A stretch of DNA of 64,000 nucleotides from [Clostridium] citroniae WAL-17108 (GTDB taxonomy: Bacteria > Bacillota > Clostridia > Lachnospirales > Lachnospiraceae), in contig NZ_JH376420.1 of NCBI RefSeq assembly GCF_000233455.1, forward strand, positions 885,297 to 949,296, read 5' to 3'. A model generated the notes under the pieces. The model was given only the letters and a program-made list of their open reading frames with translations. It had not been told where the DNA came from and made no database searches. Shown here piece after piece: positions 8,215 through 18,170 of this stretch (the stretch's first letter is position 1; each line of letters starts with the position of its first letter). A program made the translations under genes and the position numbers.

Positions 8215-9882
8215 CTAATCCCTCCGTATATCGCCGGAATTTGCTATGGTGTGGCCCGATGGTTCCGGACACTGCACCGCGTTCCTGTAATCTCTCGGGC
8301 TTCGTCCAAAATATTTTCTGAACACCCTGCTGAAATATGCGTAGTCATCATATCCCACCATAAACGCGATCTCAGTCAGGCTGATCTCGCTTTCACGGAT
8401 ATAGCTGTCGGCCTTTTCCATCCTTTTCCTGGTGATATACAGCATCAGGTTCTCCCCTGTTTCCTGTCGGAATGTTTTGGAAAAATAGGTGCTCTCCATT
8501 CCGAACTGTTTTGCCAGGGCGGAGAGACTAAGATCCTCGTTGTAATGCTCATCTATGTACGCGGCGGCTCTGCGCATGATGTCGGACACCGTATGGACTG
8601 CTTCCTCATATCCCACAGACATGCAGTACTCGATCACATCGCGCACCCCATCGCATAGAATGCCTGCATCCAGGCGCTCCACCGTCCGGTCCGACATGTG
8701 GATCATATGTTCCAAAACAGCAGTCTCCTCCGCGGACAGACTGCTGCCCAGCGTCTCAGGAAATGTATTCAGTATACGTTTGACCGTCTGCTTTACCTCC
8801 AGATATTCCCACTTATCTTGGGCGCAGCAGTCAAGTCCGGTTCCCTGGAACACCAGGTTCTCAATGGCTGCCCGGTTCTTTTTTCGTATCAGTTCCTTCA
8901 GTTCCCTGACCTGGCTGTCGCCGAACCGGCTGCTTATATTACGGTTTCCACCGGAAATCCCGGAGCGCCCCGGCACAAGCAGCACATCCTCCGGCGTGTA
9001 GGTACGCGTCATCAGCATGGAGATATCCTGGATATATGCCTCATGGATACTGTCCATGGAATAGGAGTGGCCGCTGAGCATGATGGTGATGGTTGACTGG
9101 AGCAGGGGCTTTAGCTGGACCATAAGGTATCTGGCCTTGTCGGTCAGCTCCCGGTTGTCCAGCTCCGACACAATGGCAAATTCATTGGGGCGGTATATAT
9201 GGTTGAACACAAACGGGGCATCGCTTTTCAGGCACCGCCGTATCTCCTTTTTCACAGAGTAGGACAAAAGGTTCATATCATGCCCATACCGTTTGACCAG
9301 ATTGCCCATATCGTGGATCTTCACCAGCATCAGGCTCATCCCTGCAAAGTCCATGTCATTGTTGATGGTGATGATCGGGGTGAAGGAGGAACCCTCCCGC
9401 TCAAGAAGCTGGCTGAACTCCCTGTCCTGCAAAAGGGAGGCTGCTTTTAACAGCTGGATCTGCTGCTCCTCCCGGGCCCTGGCATGAGCCTTCCTGGTGC
9501 TGATGATCTCCAATGCCCTGGACAGGGCATTCACCAGATCGATCCTGGTGATGGGTTTTACCAGATAATTGATGGATCCGGCCATGAACGTATCCTTTAC
9601 ATACTGGAAATCATCATAACCGCTGACCACAAAAGTAATAATATCCGGGTATTTATCATGTATGATCTCCAGAAGCTCTACCCCATTCATAAAAGGCATG
9701 TTGATATCCGTGATCAGAATATCCGGCTCATCTGTTTCAATGCGCCTGAGCACTTCTTCCCCATCCGCTGCCGGTTCCATGCAGCAAAGGGAATATCTGG
9801 ACCAGTCGATCATGGAACACAGCTTTTCCCTGGTCCAGTATTCATCATCCGCTATCAGGACTTTATAGACTTCTTTTTCCAC
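8215..9882 (-). CDS. YesN-type response regulator, receiver plus AraC DNA-binding domain
   Basis: 555 residues. The N-terminal receiver domain has the acidic pair ADDE and phospho-acceptor Asp59 in LITDINMP, with KP (LVKPI) near 106. A long middle region follows, then two AraC-type helix-turn-helix units in the last 100 residues (LSALAKQFGMESTYFSKTF and IAFMVGYDDYAYFSRVFRK). The start is GTG, seven bases from GGAGG, and overlaps the kinase gene by 28 bases. It probably activates the neighbouring alpha-galactoside importer operon when phosphorylated by the kinase. Confidence 0.93.
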   Translation of the reverse strand: MEKEVYKVLIADDEYWTREKLCSMIDWSRYSLCCMEPAADGEEVLRRIETDEPDILITDINMPFMNGVELLEIIHDKYPDIITFVVSGYDDFQYVKDTFMAGSINYLVKPITRIDLVNALSRALEIISTRKAHARAREEQQIQLLKAASLLQDREFSQLLEREGSSFTPIITINNDMDFAGMSLMLVKIHDMGNLVKRYGHDMNLLSYSVKKEIRRCLKSDAPFVFNHIYRPNEFAIVSELDNRELTDKARYLMVQLKPLLQSTITIMLSGHSYSMDSIHEAYIQDISMLMTRTYTPEDVLLVPGRSGISGGNRNISSRFGDSQVRELKELIRKKNRAAIENLVFQGTGLDCCAQDKWEYLEVKQTVKRILNTFPETLGSSLSAEETAVLEHMIHMSDRTVERLDAGILCDGVRDVIEYCMSVGYEEAVHTVSDIMRRAAAYIDEHYNEDLSLSALAKQFGMESTYFSKTFRQETGENLMLYITRKRMEKADSYIRESEISLTEIAFMVGYDDYAYFSRVFRKYFGRSPRDYRNAVQCPEPSGHTIANSGDIRRD

Positions 9883-11690
9883 TGTTCAACCTCCCCCATT
9901 GTCAGTCTTGCTACTGTCAGGTACACCCGTGTCCCTGTCCCCGGCGCGCTCTCCACCCGTATTCCATAGGAATCGCCGTACAGCATCTTTACCCTTGCGT
10001 TTATATTGATCAGACCGATGGAATTGCCCCGCTCCACCAGATCCAGATCATTTTCCTTCATCTTTTGGTTCAGTTCCTCCGCGTTCTCCAGCCCCACTCC
10101 GTTGTCCTCCACGGCAATGATCAGATTATCCTCCTGTACCTTGGCCCGGATCACAACGTGTTTTTCCCCTCTCACATTGCGCAGTCCGTGGTTTAAGGCA
10201 TTTTCCACCAGCGGCTGTACACAGATCCTTGGGACCGTGTCCTTTAGGACTTCATCATCTATATCAAATTCATAGGCCACATGATCCCTCATCCTCACAT
10301 CCATCACATAGATATAATTCTTCAGGTGCACGATCTCTTTGGCAACCGTGGAAAATGGATTCTTCATATCCAAACTGTACCTAAAAATATTGGACAGGGA
10401 CTGGCACAGATGGCTTACCTCATCACAGTGGCGGACCTGGGCAATACTGCTCATGGTATCCAGGGTATTATACAGAAAATGCGGATTGATCTGGGCCTGG
10501 AGTGCGTTATACTCCGCCCGGTTCAAAAGCAGCTTTGTCTCATACTCCCTGACAAGGAGAGCTTCGATCTGATCCAGCATCTCGTTAAAGCTCTGCCCCA
10601 GCGCCCCTATCTCATCATGTTTTTTCACCGCTACGCGCAGGTCTGTCTCCCCTTTTTTGATCCGGTCCGTCATTTCCGTCAGTTCCTCCAAGGGACGGGT
10701 CAGGCTCTTGGACCAGAGGAAGGTGAACACCAGGGTGATCACCAGCATCACGGCCGCTATGGTGAAAAGGCTGGCCGTCAGAGTGCGCTGATTGGCTGCC
10801 AGCAGTGCCTGGGGCATCAGCGCATACGCACTTAAGTTATATTTGTTCTGTTCCACCTGGAAAAAGACTCTCTGGCTGCCGCCTGTGGGAAGGCTGAAAT
10901 CCTGTTCTCCCCGGCGTAAATGGTCTGATATCCCGTCAAAAAGCTTCCGGTCATTTTCCCCCAGACTGCCCACGGATACGGCCGCCCGGTCCCCCACGGG
11001 CTGAAGCCACATAAACATATCGCTGTCCGTAATGAATTTCTCCATCCTGTACCGGAATATCTTGCTGTCCACATCACATGCAATGTAACCGATCATCTGG
11101 CTTGTATTGCTGTTATTATACAGCTTCATCACAAGCCGGATAATATCCGTATCACGGTATGGGTTAAAATAGCTGGAAACCAGCATGGTTGTCTCGTCCG
11201 AATGGGCATACTGCCTGACCAGATCCGCATTGTTCTCCTCTGCATGTTCGTAAATATCCAGGGGATAATTATGGCGCGGGGTTACGGCCCTGCGGTATGT
11301 GCTGATGATCTCATCCTCCCCGTTATAAAGATACAGAGCAACCACTCCATCGGAGGTGTCAAAGCATTCCATGGCAATGTTATAGGACTCCCTGTAATAC
11401 TTGTCCCTCAGCAGGGAAATGGATTCCTTTTCCTTTAAATCCCGGATCAGCTGCTGGCGGTTGTAGACCTTTATGATATTATTTTCCATGGATTTGAGGA
11501 TCGTGAACAGATCATCCTGCATATTCCGCAGCAGACTGAAGCTCTCCTTTTTCGCCTGATTGTAGATCAGAGTGGAGGATTTCCTGTTAAACAGCCAGGT
11601 CTGCAAAAGAAGGGCCGTCATGGTGCAGGCCAGACAAAGGATCAATATTTTAAACCGCATTTTTTGCGGCAATTCCATTCTCTTTTTCAT
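9855..11690 (-). CDS. YesM-type sensor histidine kinase
   Basis: 611 residues: membrane segment at about 13-33, an extracellular sensing region to about 300, a second membrane segment at 305-325, a HAMP linker, then the His-kinase domain with phospho-acceptor His404 in QINPHFLYN and an ATPase domain with VEDNGVGL. This is the LytS/YesM-like class typical of Firmicute sugar systems. GGGGG lies six bases before the ATG. It heads the transcript that continues through the response regulator and the second binding protein. The ligand is not known; an alpha-galactoside, directly or through the binding protein, is the simplest guess. Confidence 0.92.
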   Translation of the reverse strand: MKKRMELPQKMRFKILILCLACTMTALLLQTWLFNRKSSTLIYNQAKKESFSLLRNMQDDLFTILKSMENNIIKVYNRQQLIRDLKEKESISLLRDKYYRESYNIAMECFDTSDGVVALYLYNGEDEIISTYRRAVTPRHNYPLDIYEHAEENNADLVRQYAHSDETTMLVSSYFNPYRDTDIIRLVMKLYNNSNTSQMIGYIACDVDSKIFRYRMEKFITDSDMFMWLQPVGDRAAVSVGSLGENDRKLFDGISDHLRRGEQDFSLPTGGSQRVFFQVEQNKYNLSAYALMPQALLAANQRTLTASLFTIAAVMLVITLVFTFLWSKSLTRPLEELTEMTDRIKKGETDLRVAVKKHDEIGALGQSFNEMLDQIEALLVREYETKLLLNRAEYNALQAQINPHFLYNTLDTMSSIAQVRHCDEVSHLCQSLSNIFRYSLDMKNPFSTVAKEIVHLKNYIYVMDVRMRDHVAYEFDIDDEVLKDTVPRICVQPLVENALNHGLRNVRGEKHVVIRAKVQEDNLIIAVEDNGVGLENAEELNQKMKENDLDLVERGNSIGLININARVKMLYGDSYGIRVESAPGTGTRVYLTVARLTMGEVEQWKKKSIKS

Positions 11691-11717
11691 ATGAATCCCC
11701 CAAACGTGTTTGAGGAA

Positions 11718-11746
11718 AGTATATCAAATTTTGTATTTTATTTCTA
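11718..11746 (-). promoter_or_regulatory. Probable promoter of the kinase-regulator transcript
   Basis: On the minus strand TAGAAA (11741-11746), 17 bases, TATACT (11718-11723), about 28 bases before the kinase start and just after the stop of the upstream flavoprotein gene. Confidence 0.5.
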
Positions 11747-11759
11747 CCGGAAATCGTAT

Positions 11760-13709
11760 TCACAACATTATCCTCTCACGGTACAGTTTCCACTGATTTT
11801 CAAAGAAATAGTCCACCTCCGGAACAGGCCGGACCGGACGCCATTCAATCTCACATTCAGTACCCTGACAGATAACTTCCTGAATCATGCCTGCATGGGA
11901 TCCGTTATCAAGGGTGCATTTGAACAGATCCGGCAGTCTGCTGTCCGGTTTCCTGCCATTTCCATCTGTATACAGGGCCGACCCCCTGCTTCCTCCGCTG
12001 CTTTTACAGTAGTCCAGCATGGACGACAGGTATACCATCTGAGATATGAGCATATCCCGCAGTCTGTAGAACAAAGGCAGCTGGTTCATCCCAGGCCGTT
12101 TTACAAGGTGCAGGTATTCTGTCAGTTCTCTCCTTGTATCATAAAGCGCCGCCTGGATCTGTCTCCCTTCCCGTATCATTCCTCCGTATGCGCTCATCCG
12201 TTTTGCTGCCTTCAGCCATAAATCCTGAAGGGTTTCCGTTCCGCATGCAAGCTCCGGGATTTTTATGAACCGGTATGCATCTCCTCTTAGAGCATGTTCC
12301 GCCTCTCTCTGCTTGTTCCCATCTTTCTCCGGCCATCCTCCCTGACGCAGATCATAAAGCTTCCTTTGACGGATCCACTCCGCTGCCCGCACAGCTCCGG
12401 CCTGACCGGCATTCAGTGCAGTCCCTCCCGGCCTTGTGACTCCGTGGCTGCCGCAGACTTCACCCACTGCAAACAGTCCGTGGATATCGGTTTCCCAATG
12501 AAAATCCGTTGAAATCCCTCCGTTATTGTGCTGGGCGCAGACAGCTATCTCCAGTCTCTCCTGATATAGATCCACCCCATGATCCCCATAATAACCGATT
12601 GCCGGCCTATTCATCTGATTCAGCCTCTCAATGGGTGTCCCTGCCAATGCCCCCGCCTGTTTCAAATACGCATATGCCTCCGGCGCCAGCTGGTCATATC
12701 GGATTGGGTGTCCCCCTGTATTCCTTGTAAAATCAAGATATACCCGTCTTCCCTTTAATATGGTCTCCTGATATACCAGCAGATCAATGAGTGAGGATCC
12801 GCCAAACATTTTATCCACATCAAAGGGCCATTGATATCCTTTTAGAAAAATAAGGGAAAGCATTTCTTCCGGTGTCTCAAAATGATCCAGAAGAAACTCC
12901 TTTTCATCTTTTCCTTCGGCATCTGTGGATATAAATGTGGGAAGTACCTGCATATAAGTCCCGCTGACGTTCCATCGAGGTTTCAGTGACGCCATTCCAA
13001 ACTGCCACTCCGTCAGGTTCTTGCCTATCGCCCCAGCTTCAAACGCCATACCGCTGGCTCCAAGCTGTGACATGGGGTATACACTGTCGTGGTACATGCC
13101 GGCAGGCCCGCCTGTTGCTAAAATCACATCCCTGCACCAGATGATTAGGTAGGAGACTTCCATTTTATTGTTCTTGTCTAAGCATAAAATCCCATATAAC
13201 CGCTTCTCCCTTACAAGAAGACGGATCACCTGCAGACCGTCCAGGATCCGGATCCCCTGCCTTTTCACGGCGTTTTCCAGACATTCCGTCATAAGCCTGG
13301 AAGTATAAGGTCCGGCAGTGGTAGCCCTTCTTCCTCTGTCGTGATCTGTCTTATAGCCCATGAACTCCCCATATTCCGTACAGGGAAACGGAACTCCCAG
13401 ATCAGCCAGGCAAAAAAAGCATCTTGTGGACAACGCGGCCTCACAGAGAGCCAGATCCCCGTCCACACATCCGCCGGCAAACAAGTCCTCTGCCATGGTG
13501 CGGACTGAATCCCGATCCGCACCCGCAAGGGACAGTTTATAGTAGGTCTGTTTATCTGAGCCGGTATTCCTTGAAGTCCCAGCTTTTATATTTTCTGTTA
13601 TAACCGCAAGATCTGTCTCTCCTGCCTGGTGAAGCTTTAATGCGGCTTGAAAGCCTGCTGCTCCGCTTCCTATAACGATATGTTCAATTATAAGTTCCTG
13701 TACATTCAT
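11760..13709 (-). CDS. FAD-dependent oxidoreductase, fumarate reductase/aspartate oxidase-like flavoprotein
   Basis: 649 residues. The dinucleotide-binding motif IVIGSGAAGFQAA near residue 10, the substrate-loop SRNTGSDKQTYY, the ATGGPAG segment and the late GGISTDFHWETDIHGLFAVGE block identify the FAD_binding_2/succinate dehydrogenase flavoprotein family. In this family the enzyme reduces an activated double bond or oxidises the reverse. No Tat or Sec signal is seen, so it is cytoplasmic. It is the last gene of the operon and starts 11 bases after the SDR stop. Its partners (Old Yellow Enzyme, SDR, decarboxylase-like amidohydrolase) suggest reduction of an unsaturated cyclic or chain carboxylate. 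Substrate unknown. Confidence 0.8.
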   Translation of the reverse strand: MNVQELIIEHIVIGSGAAGFQAALKLHQAGETDLAVITENIKAGTSRNTGSDKQTYYKLSLAGADRDSVRTMAEDLFAGGCVDGDLALCEAALSTRCFFCLADLGVPFPCTEYGEFMGYKTDHDRGRRATTAGPYTSRLMTECLENAVKRQGIRILDGLQVIRLLVREKRLYGILCLDKNNKMEVSYLIIWCRDVILATGGPAGMYHDSVYPMSQLGASGMAFEAGAIGKNLTEWQFGMASLKPRWNVSGTYMQVLPTFISTDAEGKDEKEFLLDHFETPEEMLSLIFLKGYQWPFDVDKMFGGSSLIDLLVYQETILKGRRVYLDFTRNTGGHPIRYDQLAPEAYAYLKQAGALAGTPIERLNQMNRPAIGYYGDHGVDLYQERLEIAVCAQHNNGGISTDFHWETDIHGLFAVGEVCGSHGVTRPGGTALNAGQAGAVRAAEWIRQRKLYDLRQGGWPEKDGNKQREAEHALRGDAYRFIKIPELACGTETLQDLWLKAAKRMSAYGGMIREGRQIQAALYDTRRELTEYLHLVKRPGMNQLPLFYRLRDMLISQMVYLSSMLDYCKSSGGSRGSALYTDGNGRKPDSRLPDLFKCTLDNGSHAGMIQEVICQGTECEIEWRPVRPVPEVDYFFENQWKLYRERIML

Positions 13710-13720
13710 ATTTGTTCCCC

Positions 13721-14488
13721 TTACAGACGTTTTATATGGAAACCGCCATCCACGTCAATATAATTGCCCGTTGTATAAAGAACCTTGTTTGAACAAAACA
13801 GGCTCACCATCTGTGCCACATCCTCCGGCTTTCCCCAACGCGCAATGGGCATCCCTCCATTGGCTATCATCCTGTCATACTTATCAGTAACGGCGCTGGT
13901 CATATCTGTTGCGATCACGCCCGGACGCACTTCGTTCACAACAATCCCCTCTGATGCCAGACGGTCTGCAAAGAGGGTTGTCAGCATGCAAACCGCTGCC
14001 TTGGATATGCAATATTCTCCTCTTGTAATGGAGGAAACTTCTGCTGAACATGAGCCCACATTCACGATATGCCCCTTATTCTCAAATACCTGCTCCTGGC
14101 TGATCATCTGCTTTGCCACAAGCTGGGTCAGAAACATAGTTCCCTTTGTATTAATTCCAATTACCCTGTCAAAGCTTTCCTCTGTCATCTCAAGAAGGTC
14201 TTTCCTCTCCCTGGGAGCAACCCCTGCATTGTTTACAAGAATATCTATCCTGCCAAAGCGTCCCACACTTTCCTTCACCAGCCGTTCCCTGTCTTCTGCC
14301 AGGGCAATGGATCCCTGTACATAATGCCATGTGATCCCACATTTTGTAAGCTGATCCAGAGCTTCCTGATACACCGTCCGGCTTCCTGTGGCCAGAATCA
14401 CGATCTGGTATCCATCTAACCCTAACTGTCTTGCCACAGCATATCCGATCCCCCGGCTTCCGCCTGTTATTACCGCTGTCTTCTTCAT
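13721..14488 (-). CDS. Short-chain dehydrogenase/reductase, FabG-like
   Basis: 255 residues with a Rossmann motif TGGSRGIGYA at residues 8-17, NNAGVAPRE, the catalytic Ser region VGSCSAEVSS and the YCISK active-site Tyr/Lys, then a C-terminal VDGGFHIKRL. It should interconvert a hydroxyl and a ketone with NAD(P)H. It lies between the Old Yellow Enzyme and flavoprotein genes with short gaps (26 and 11 bases), so it is a pathway enzyme rather than fatty-acid FabG. Substrate unknown. Confidence 0.88.
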   Translation of the reverse strand: MKKTAVITGGSRGIGYAVARQLGLDGYQIVILATGSRTVYQEALDQLTKCGITWHYVQGSIALAEDRERLVKESVGRFGRIDILVNNAGVAPRERKDLLEMTEESFDRVIGINTKGTMFLTQLVAKQMISQEQVFENKGHIVNVGSCSAEVSSITRGEYCISKAAVCMLTTLFADRLASEGIVVNEVRPGVIATDMTSAVTDKYDRMIANGGMPIARWGKPEDVAQMVSLFCSNKVLYTTGNYIDVDGGFHIKRL

Positions 14489-14514
14489 GTGATCTTCCCT
14501 CCCTTTTTCTGAAA

Positions 14515-15870
14515 TCAGCCTCTGAAATCAGCGGGCTGATACTTCTTATTTTCCTGAAAATCCCTGTAGAATGGCATAAATATATCAGGATCACGGATCA
14601 CGCAGCCAGTTGGCTTATGTGCCCTGATCAGGTCCCCGCATTTACCGCAGGTCATACACACCCTCTTTGGATTAATCCTTCCATATCTGATGATCTCATT
14701 TGCAAAATCGGGATCCGCAAAGGCCATTCTTCCAAAAAGCATGCCGTCACAAAAACCTTCCTTCACAGCGCCTGCGGTAAACAGATCCGCATATTGTCTC
14801 AGGTAAGTAGGTGCAGAGCCATATACCACCATTCCCGGAACAGCATTTTTAACAGTTCCAATCCCCTGGATTATCCTGGCAATCCCTGTTAAAGGATGTT
14901 CATCCGGTACATATTTTCCCATGTCGTAAGGTCTGGTCACATGGGTCGTAGCATAAGGATTTCCCATTGTCAGATCGACCATGGCTAATCCATAATCCTC
15001 ATACAGCTCTTTTACAAGGCGGATCGGTTCAGTAAGATCTGGACTCAGCCCGGAGGTCTGACTCACGCCAAATCCATAGGGATATGCATATCCGTCATAA
15101 ATTCCCAGTCTGGAGGTCACCTGGAATGTATCGTTCTCATAAACCTTTGCAGCTTGTATGCTATGTTTCAGCAATCTGGTGCGGTTCTCATAACTGCCGC
15201 CGTAATTACCCGGTCTCGTGTAGGCGGAAGAAAGTTCGGCCAGAAGATATCCGTGGCAACATTTAATATCCACTGCATCAAAACCAGCTTCTTTGGCCAG
15301 CTTTGCAGCTTCACCAAACGCTTCTTCCAGTCCCTTCAAATAATCATCCGTGACAATACAGGAGTCATCGGCAGCCCTGTATTGTTCAAGGTACGGATGG
15401 CGGTAGGCGGTCATTGGCGCCGGTCTGTTATCCGGATTAGAATAACGTCCGCTGTGGTTTGCCTGCATGATCAAATACGGTGCATATCCGTTTTTCTTCC
15501 TGCCGGCCTCTTTCACTTTTTCAGTCAGGGCCTTATAGTTCTCCAGATTATCCCTTGAAAGAAGCAGCTGTGTCTTTGAGGAGCGCCCTTCTTGCACAAT
15601 GGAGATTGCCTCAAACCAGATGACGGCACTGCCGCCAATTGCTTCGTTTATATATCTGCGCATGGTATGATCAGATGGCGATCCGTCCGGCATTGAATCC
15701 GCCCCCTCCATGGGAGCGATCCCCAGGCGGTTAGGCATGGTTATATGTCTCACCTTAAGCGGTGCTGCAAGAATACCGGTGTCCTCTGCAAAGGGGAGGC
15801 AAAGATCCAGTTCATTCAGCTTATTTATTAAATCTTCCAAGCATCCATAATGGAACTTTTCATGTGCCAT
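14515..15870 (-). CDS. NADH:flavin oxidoreductase, Old Yellow Enzyme family
   Basis: 451 residues from the ATG at 15870, which has AGGAAGG nine bases upstream and overlaps the AraC gene by 11 bases. The FMN TIM barrel shows PNRLGIAPMEG, IMQANHSGRYS, GFDAVDIKCCHGYLL and ENRTRLL. A C-terminal CMTCGKC plus a further Cys (GCVIRD) suggests a small iron-sulfur site, as in 2,4-dienoyl-CoA reductase and bile-acid BaiCD-type members, but the separate C-terminal flavin/NAD domain of those enzymes is missing. Probably reduces a conjugated C=C bond. Electrons could come from the adjacent flavoprotein; that is inference. Confidence 0.85.
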   Translation of the reverse strand: MAHEKFHYGCLEDLINKLNELDLCLPFAEDTGILAAPLKVRHITMPNRLGIAPMEGADSMPDGSPSDHTMRRYINEAIGGSAVIWFEAISIVQEGRSSKTQLLLSRDNLENYKALTEKVKEAGRKKNGYAPYLIMQANHSGRYSNPDNRPAPMTAYRHPYLEQYRAADDSCIVTDDYLKGLEEAFGEAAKLAKEAGFDAVDIKCCHGYLLAELSSAYTRPGNYGGSYENRTRLLKHSIQAAKVYENDTFQVTSRLGIYDGYAYPYGFGVSQTSGLSPDLTEPIRLVKELYEDYGLAMVDLTMGNPYATTHVTRPYDMGKYVPDEHPLTGIARIIQGIGTVKNAVPGMVVYGSAPTYLRQYADLFTAGAVKEGFCDGMLFGRMAFADPDFANEIIRYGRINPKRVCMTCGKCGDLIRAHKPTGCVIRDPDIFMPFYRDFQENKKYQPADFRG

Positions 15871-16693
15871 GATTGTTTTCCTTCCTGTAAAATTGTTTTC
15901 TGAATTTACTCGGTGATAAATTTGTATGTTTTTTAAATTTTTTAGAAAAATATGTAAAATCTGTATACCCGCAATCGGATGCAATATCAGAAATGCTCCT
16001 GTCTGTCTCTGTAAGCATTGCCTTAGCCCGATTCATCCGCAGAGAAACTGCATAATCCATAAGGCTGTATCCCGTCTCGTCCTTAAAAACATGGGAAATA
16101 TAGTGCTTGTTCATATATAGGGCAGATGCTACCTTATCAACCGAAATATCCTCGGCATAGTGGTGGTCCAGATAATTGAGCACCTTGTATGCTATGGTTG
16201 CGCCCGCTCCTATCTTCATCGCAGAAAGAATATCCGCACACTCTCTGAAAATGGTAATAAACATCCGGCGCAGATCAGCGCCAACATACATCTCCCAATA
16301 TTGGCGCTTCCCAAGGTACTCCTTTTCCATCTCAAGTATTAATTCATATAAATAGTTCCAGACAGGATCAGTCAGGTGCAGCAGATGTGAAAAATCTGCG
16401 GGCCGTTTTATGAAGACGGATATGATTTCCGGATACCGCACTTCATTCTGGAAAAATGTGGGATTAATCTGAATAATATAGCGTTCATATGGATATTCCA
16501 GAACCGTAAGTGTATGCTCTTCCAATGTATTGAGCACAATGATCCCGCCTCTTCCAGCTTCATATGTCTTTTCCCCTACCTGATATTCGATCCTTCCCGA
16601 CAAAAGGAACAGTATCTGATATGTATGTTCATAATGGTGCGGAAGTGTATAATTACAAGAACTATAGCGATGTTCAATCCAGAAATCCTCCAT
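15860..16693 (-). CDS. AraC-family transcriptional regulator with cupin sensor
   Basis: 277 residues from the ATG at 16693, five bases after AAGGAGG; the frame extends 22 codons further but without a ribosome site. The N-terminal cupin-like half contains LPHHYEHTYQILFLLSG and GIIVLNTLEEHTL; the C-terminal 100 residues hold two helix-turn-helix units (VASALYMNKHYISHVFKDE and IASDCGYTDFTYFSKKFKK). It sits inside the operon it probably controls, between the exchanger and the Old Yellow Enzyme gene. The effector is presumably the pathway substrate. Confidence 0.9.
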   Translation of the reverse strand: MEDFWIEHRYSSCNYTLPHHYEHTYQILFLLSGRIEYQVGEKTYEAGRGGIIVLNTLEEHTLTVLEYPYERYIIQINPTFFQNEVRYPEIISVFIKRPADFSHLLHLTDPVWNYLYELILEMEKEYLGKRQYWEMYVGADLRRMFITIFRECADILSAMKIGAGATIAYKVLNYLDHHYAEDISVDKVASALYMNKHYISHVFKDETGYSLMDYAVSLRMNRAKAMLTETDRSISDIASDCGYTDFTYFSKKFKKHTNLSPSKFRKQFYRKENNHGT

Positions 16694-16713
16694 AGGAACC
16701 TCCTTACATAATT

Positions 16714-16742
16714 GTGTACTCCCGGCGTATCCGAGAGCACAC
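16714..16742. promoter_or_regulatory. Hairpin between the exchanger and AraC genes
   Basis: GTGTaCTCccGG (16714-16725) pairs with CCgaGAGcACAC (16731-16742) around a five-base loop. In the plus direction a T run follows at 16745-16749, but the genes run on the minus strand, where it lies in the leader of the AraC gene. It could attenuate or stabilise mRNA. The arm sequence resembles the repeat at 995-1013. Confidence 0.45.
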
Positions 16743-16778
16743 GGTTTTTCTATATACAAAAATCATTGTAACATACCT

Positions 16779-18149
16779 TTACAACATAATATTAAAAAAT
16801 ATAGTTGCAAGCAGAACATTTGCAAGGATTGCAAATGGCTGTGCGGCACCATATCCCGCAGTCGGTTCTTCTGAGCCAATGGAACTGATGGCAGCGCCAA
16901 GACCGGGAGCAGAGGTGCACCCGCCTGCGATTGCACCGCTCAAAATGATCCAGTTTAAACCAAATAATTTGCGGCCAATGAAAAAGCTTACAAGCACTGC
17001 GGTCATTTCCACAAAAATCGCTGCCACTGCAAGAGCCAGGCCGGAACCCATCAGGGATGTAACTACATCGTACCCATAGCGCAGACCGACTACTGCCATG
17101 AAAAATGTCAGCCCCATCTGGTACATGATTCCGAGAGCCTTGGAGTCCATCCTGAAATTCACGGGACCGATCTGGCCAATATAACTTAAGATCAGGGCTG
17201 CCAGAAGCACTCCGCCGGCTGCTCCCATTGAAAAACTGCCAAAGCTGCCCAGCGGGATCGTGATGCTCCCCACAATAATACCAATCACAGCAACGAGAGA
17301 CATCACCATAAAGTTAAGTGGCGGCTCTTTGGCAGTCTTTCCACCCCCGGACACTTCGTTCATTTCTTTTTGATAATTTTCCTTTTCCCGCTCCATATCA
17401 ATACGGAACAGTTTGGGGAGGGCCGAAAGCATGACAACGATGACCAATACTCCCATAGGAAATGCAACCGTATAGCCCAGGCTGATTGCGGATGAAGCAG
17501 CTTCCTTGTACGCTGCAATCTGTTCCTCGTTTAACGCTGCCGTATCTGTTCTTGACAGCGTGCCTGACGGGTCGATCTTCAGCAGCATTTTATCCTTATC
17601 TTCCTCCGATGCTTCTTTATAAAGAGTTCCATAATCAACATGCCCGGCTGCATCCAAAGCAGTTCCGTAGCCCGGGGTTGTTGTCATGGAACCGGCATAC
17701 ATTCCAATTGTCTCAAATGGTGTGATGGACTGATTAGAGGACAATACACTTCCATAGAGAACACATGCCACAAGCATGGATACAACCGGAATGGAAATGC
17801 CGATCACCACAAACTTCATTCCGTATTTTTTAAATATCGTCCCAATGCTGCTCCCCACCTTCAGCCCGATAGAAACCAAGAACAGCAATAGAAAAAAGGT
17901 AAAGAACACCTGCGCTACAACGCCTGTGGACAGAATCCTTTTCGCGTTCGCATATCCCACTCCGCCCTCTGAGACCGTATGAGCCCATCTGGTAGTCAGG
18001 TATCCGATGACAATCCCTGTAAATATGCCGCCGGACACTCCCAGAGAAAAACTTTTGATCTTGATCCTTCCAATCAAAAGCCCTGTTGCAATTGAAAGAA
18101 ACATAAGAAAAAACTGATTCGTCAGAATCGAATTAACGGTTTTTAACAT
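16779..18149 (-). CDS. AspT/YidE-type exchanger (aspartate:alanine antiporter-like)
   Basis: 456 residues, strongly hydrophobic, with two homologous halves around a charged central loop (about 190-270), as in the Asp-Al_Ex (PF06826) duplication family. Signature stretches are AGSMTTTPGYGTAL in the first half and GAIAGGCTSAPGLGAA in the second. The usual TrkA-C (RCK) domains found in YidE/YbjL between the halves are not evident; the loop is short. Family members exchange a dicarboxylate for its decarboxylated product. Next to a decarboxylase-like amidohydrolase, a substrate/product antiport role is attractive but inferred. Confidence 0.82.
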   Translation of the reverse strand: MLKTVNSILTNQFFLMFLSIATGLLIGRIKIKSFSLGVSGGIFTGIVIGYLTTRWAHTVSEGGVGYANAKRILSTGVVAQVFFTFFLLLFLVSIGLKVGSSIGTIFKKYGMKFVVIGISIPVVSMLVACVLYGSVLSSNQSITPFETIGMYAGSMTTTPGYGTALDAAGHVDYGTLYKEASEEDKDKMLLKIDPSGTLSRTDTAALNEEQIAAYKEAASSAISLGYTVAFPMGVLVIVVMLSALPKLFRIDMEREKENYQKEMNEVSGGGKTAKEPPLNFMVMSLVAVIGIIVGSITIPLGSFGSFSMGAAGGVLLAALILSYIGQIGPVNFRMDSKALGIMYQMGLTFFMAVVGLRYGYDVVTSLMGSGLALAVAAIFVEMTAVLVSFFIGRKLFGLNWIILSGAIAGGCTSAPGLGAAISSIGSEEPTAGYGAAQPFAILANVLLATIFFNIML

Positions 18150-18170
18150 TTGTCAAACCCTCCCCCTATA

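Noticed and set aside
13721..15870. Bile-acid 7-dehydroxylation (bai) operon
   Set aside because: OYE and SDR genes occur, but BaiB, BaiE, BaiF and BaiG counterparts are absent and the OYE lacks the C-terminal flavin domain.
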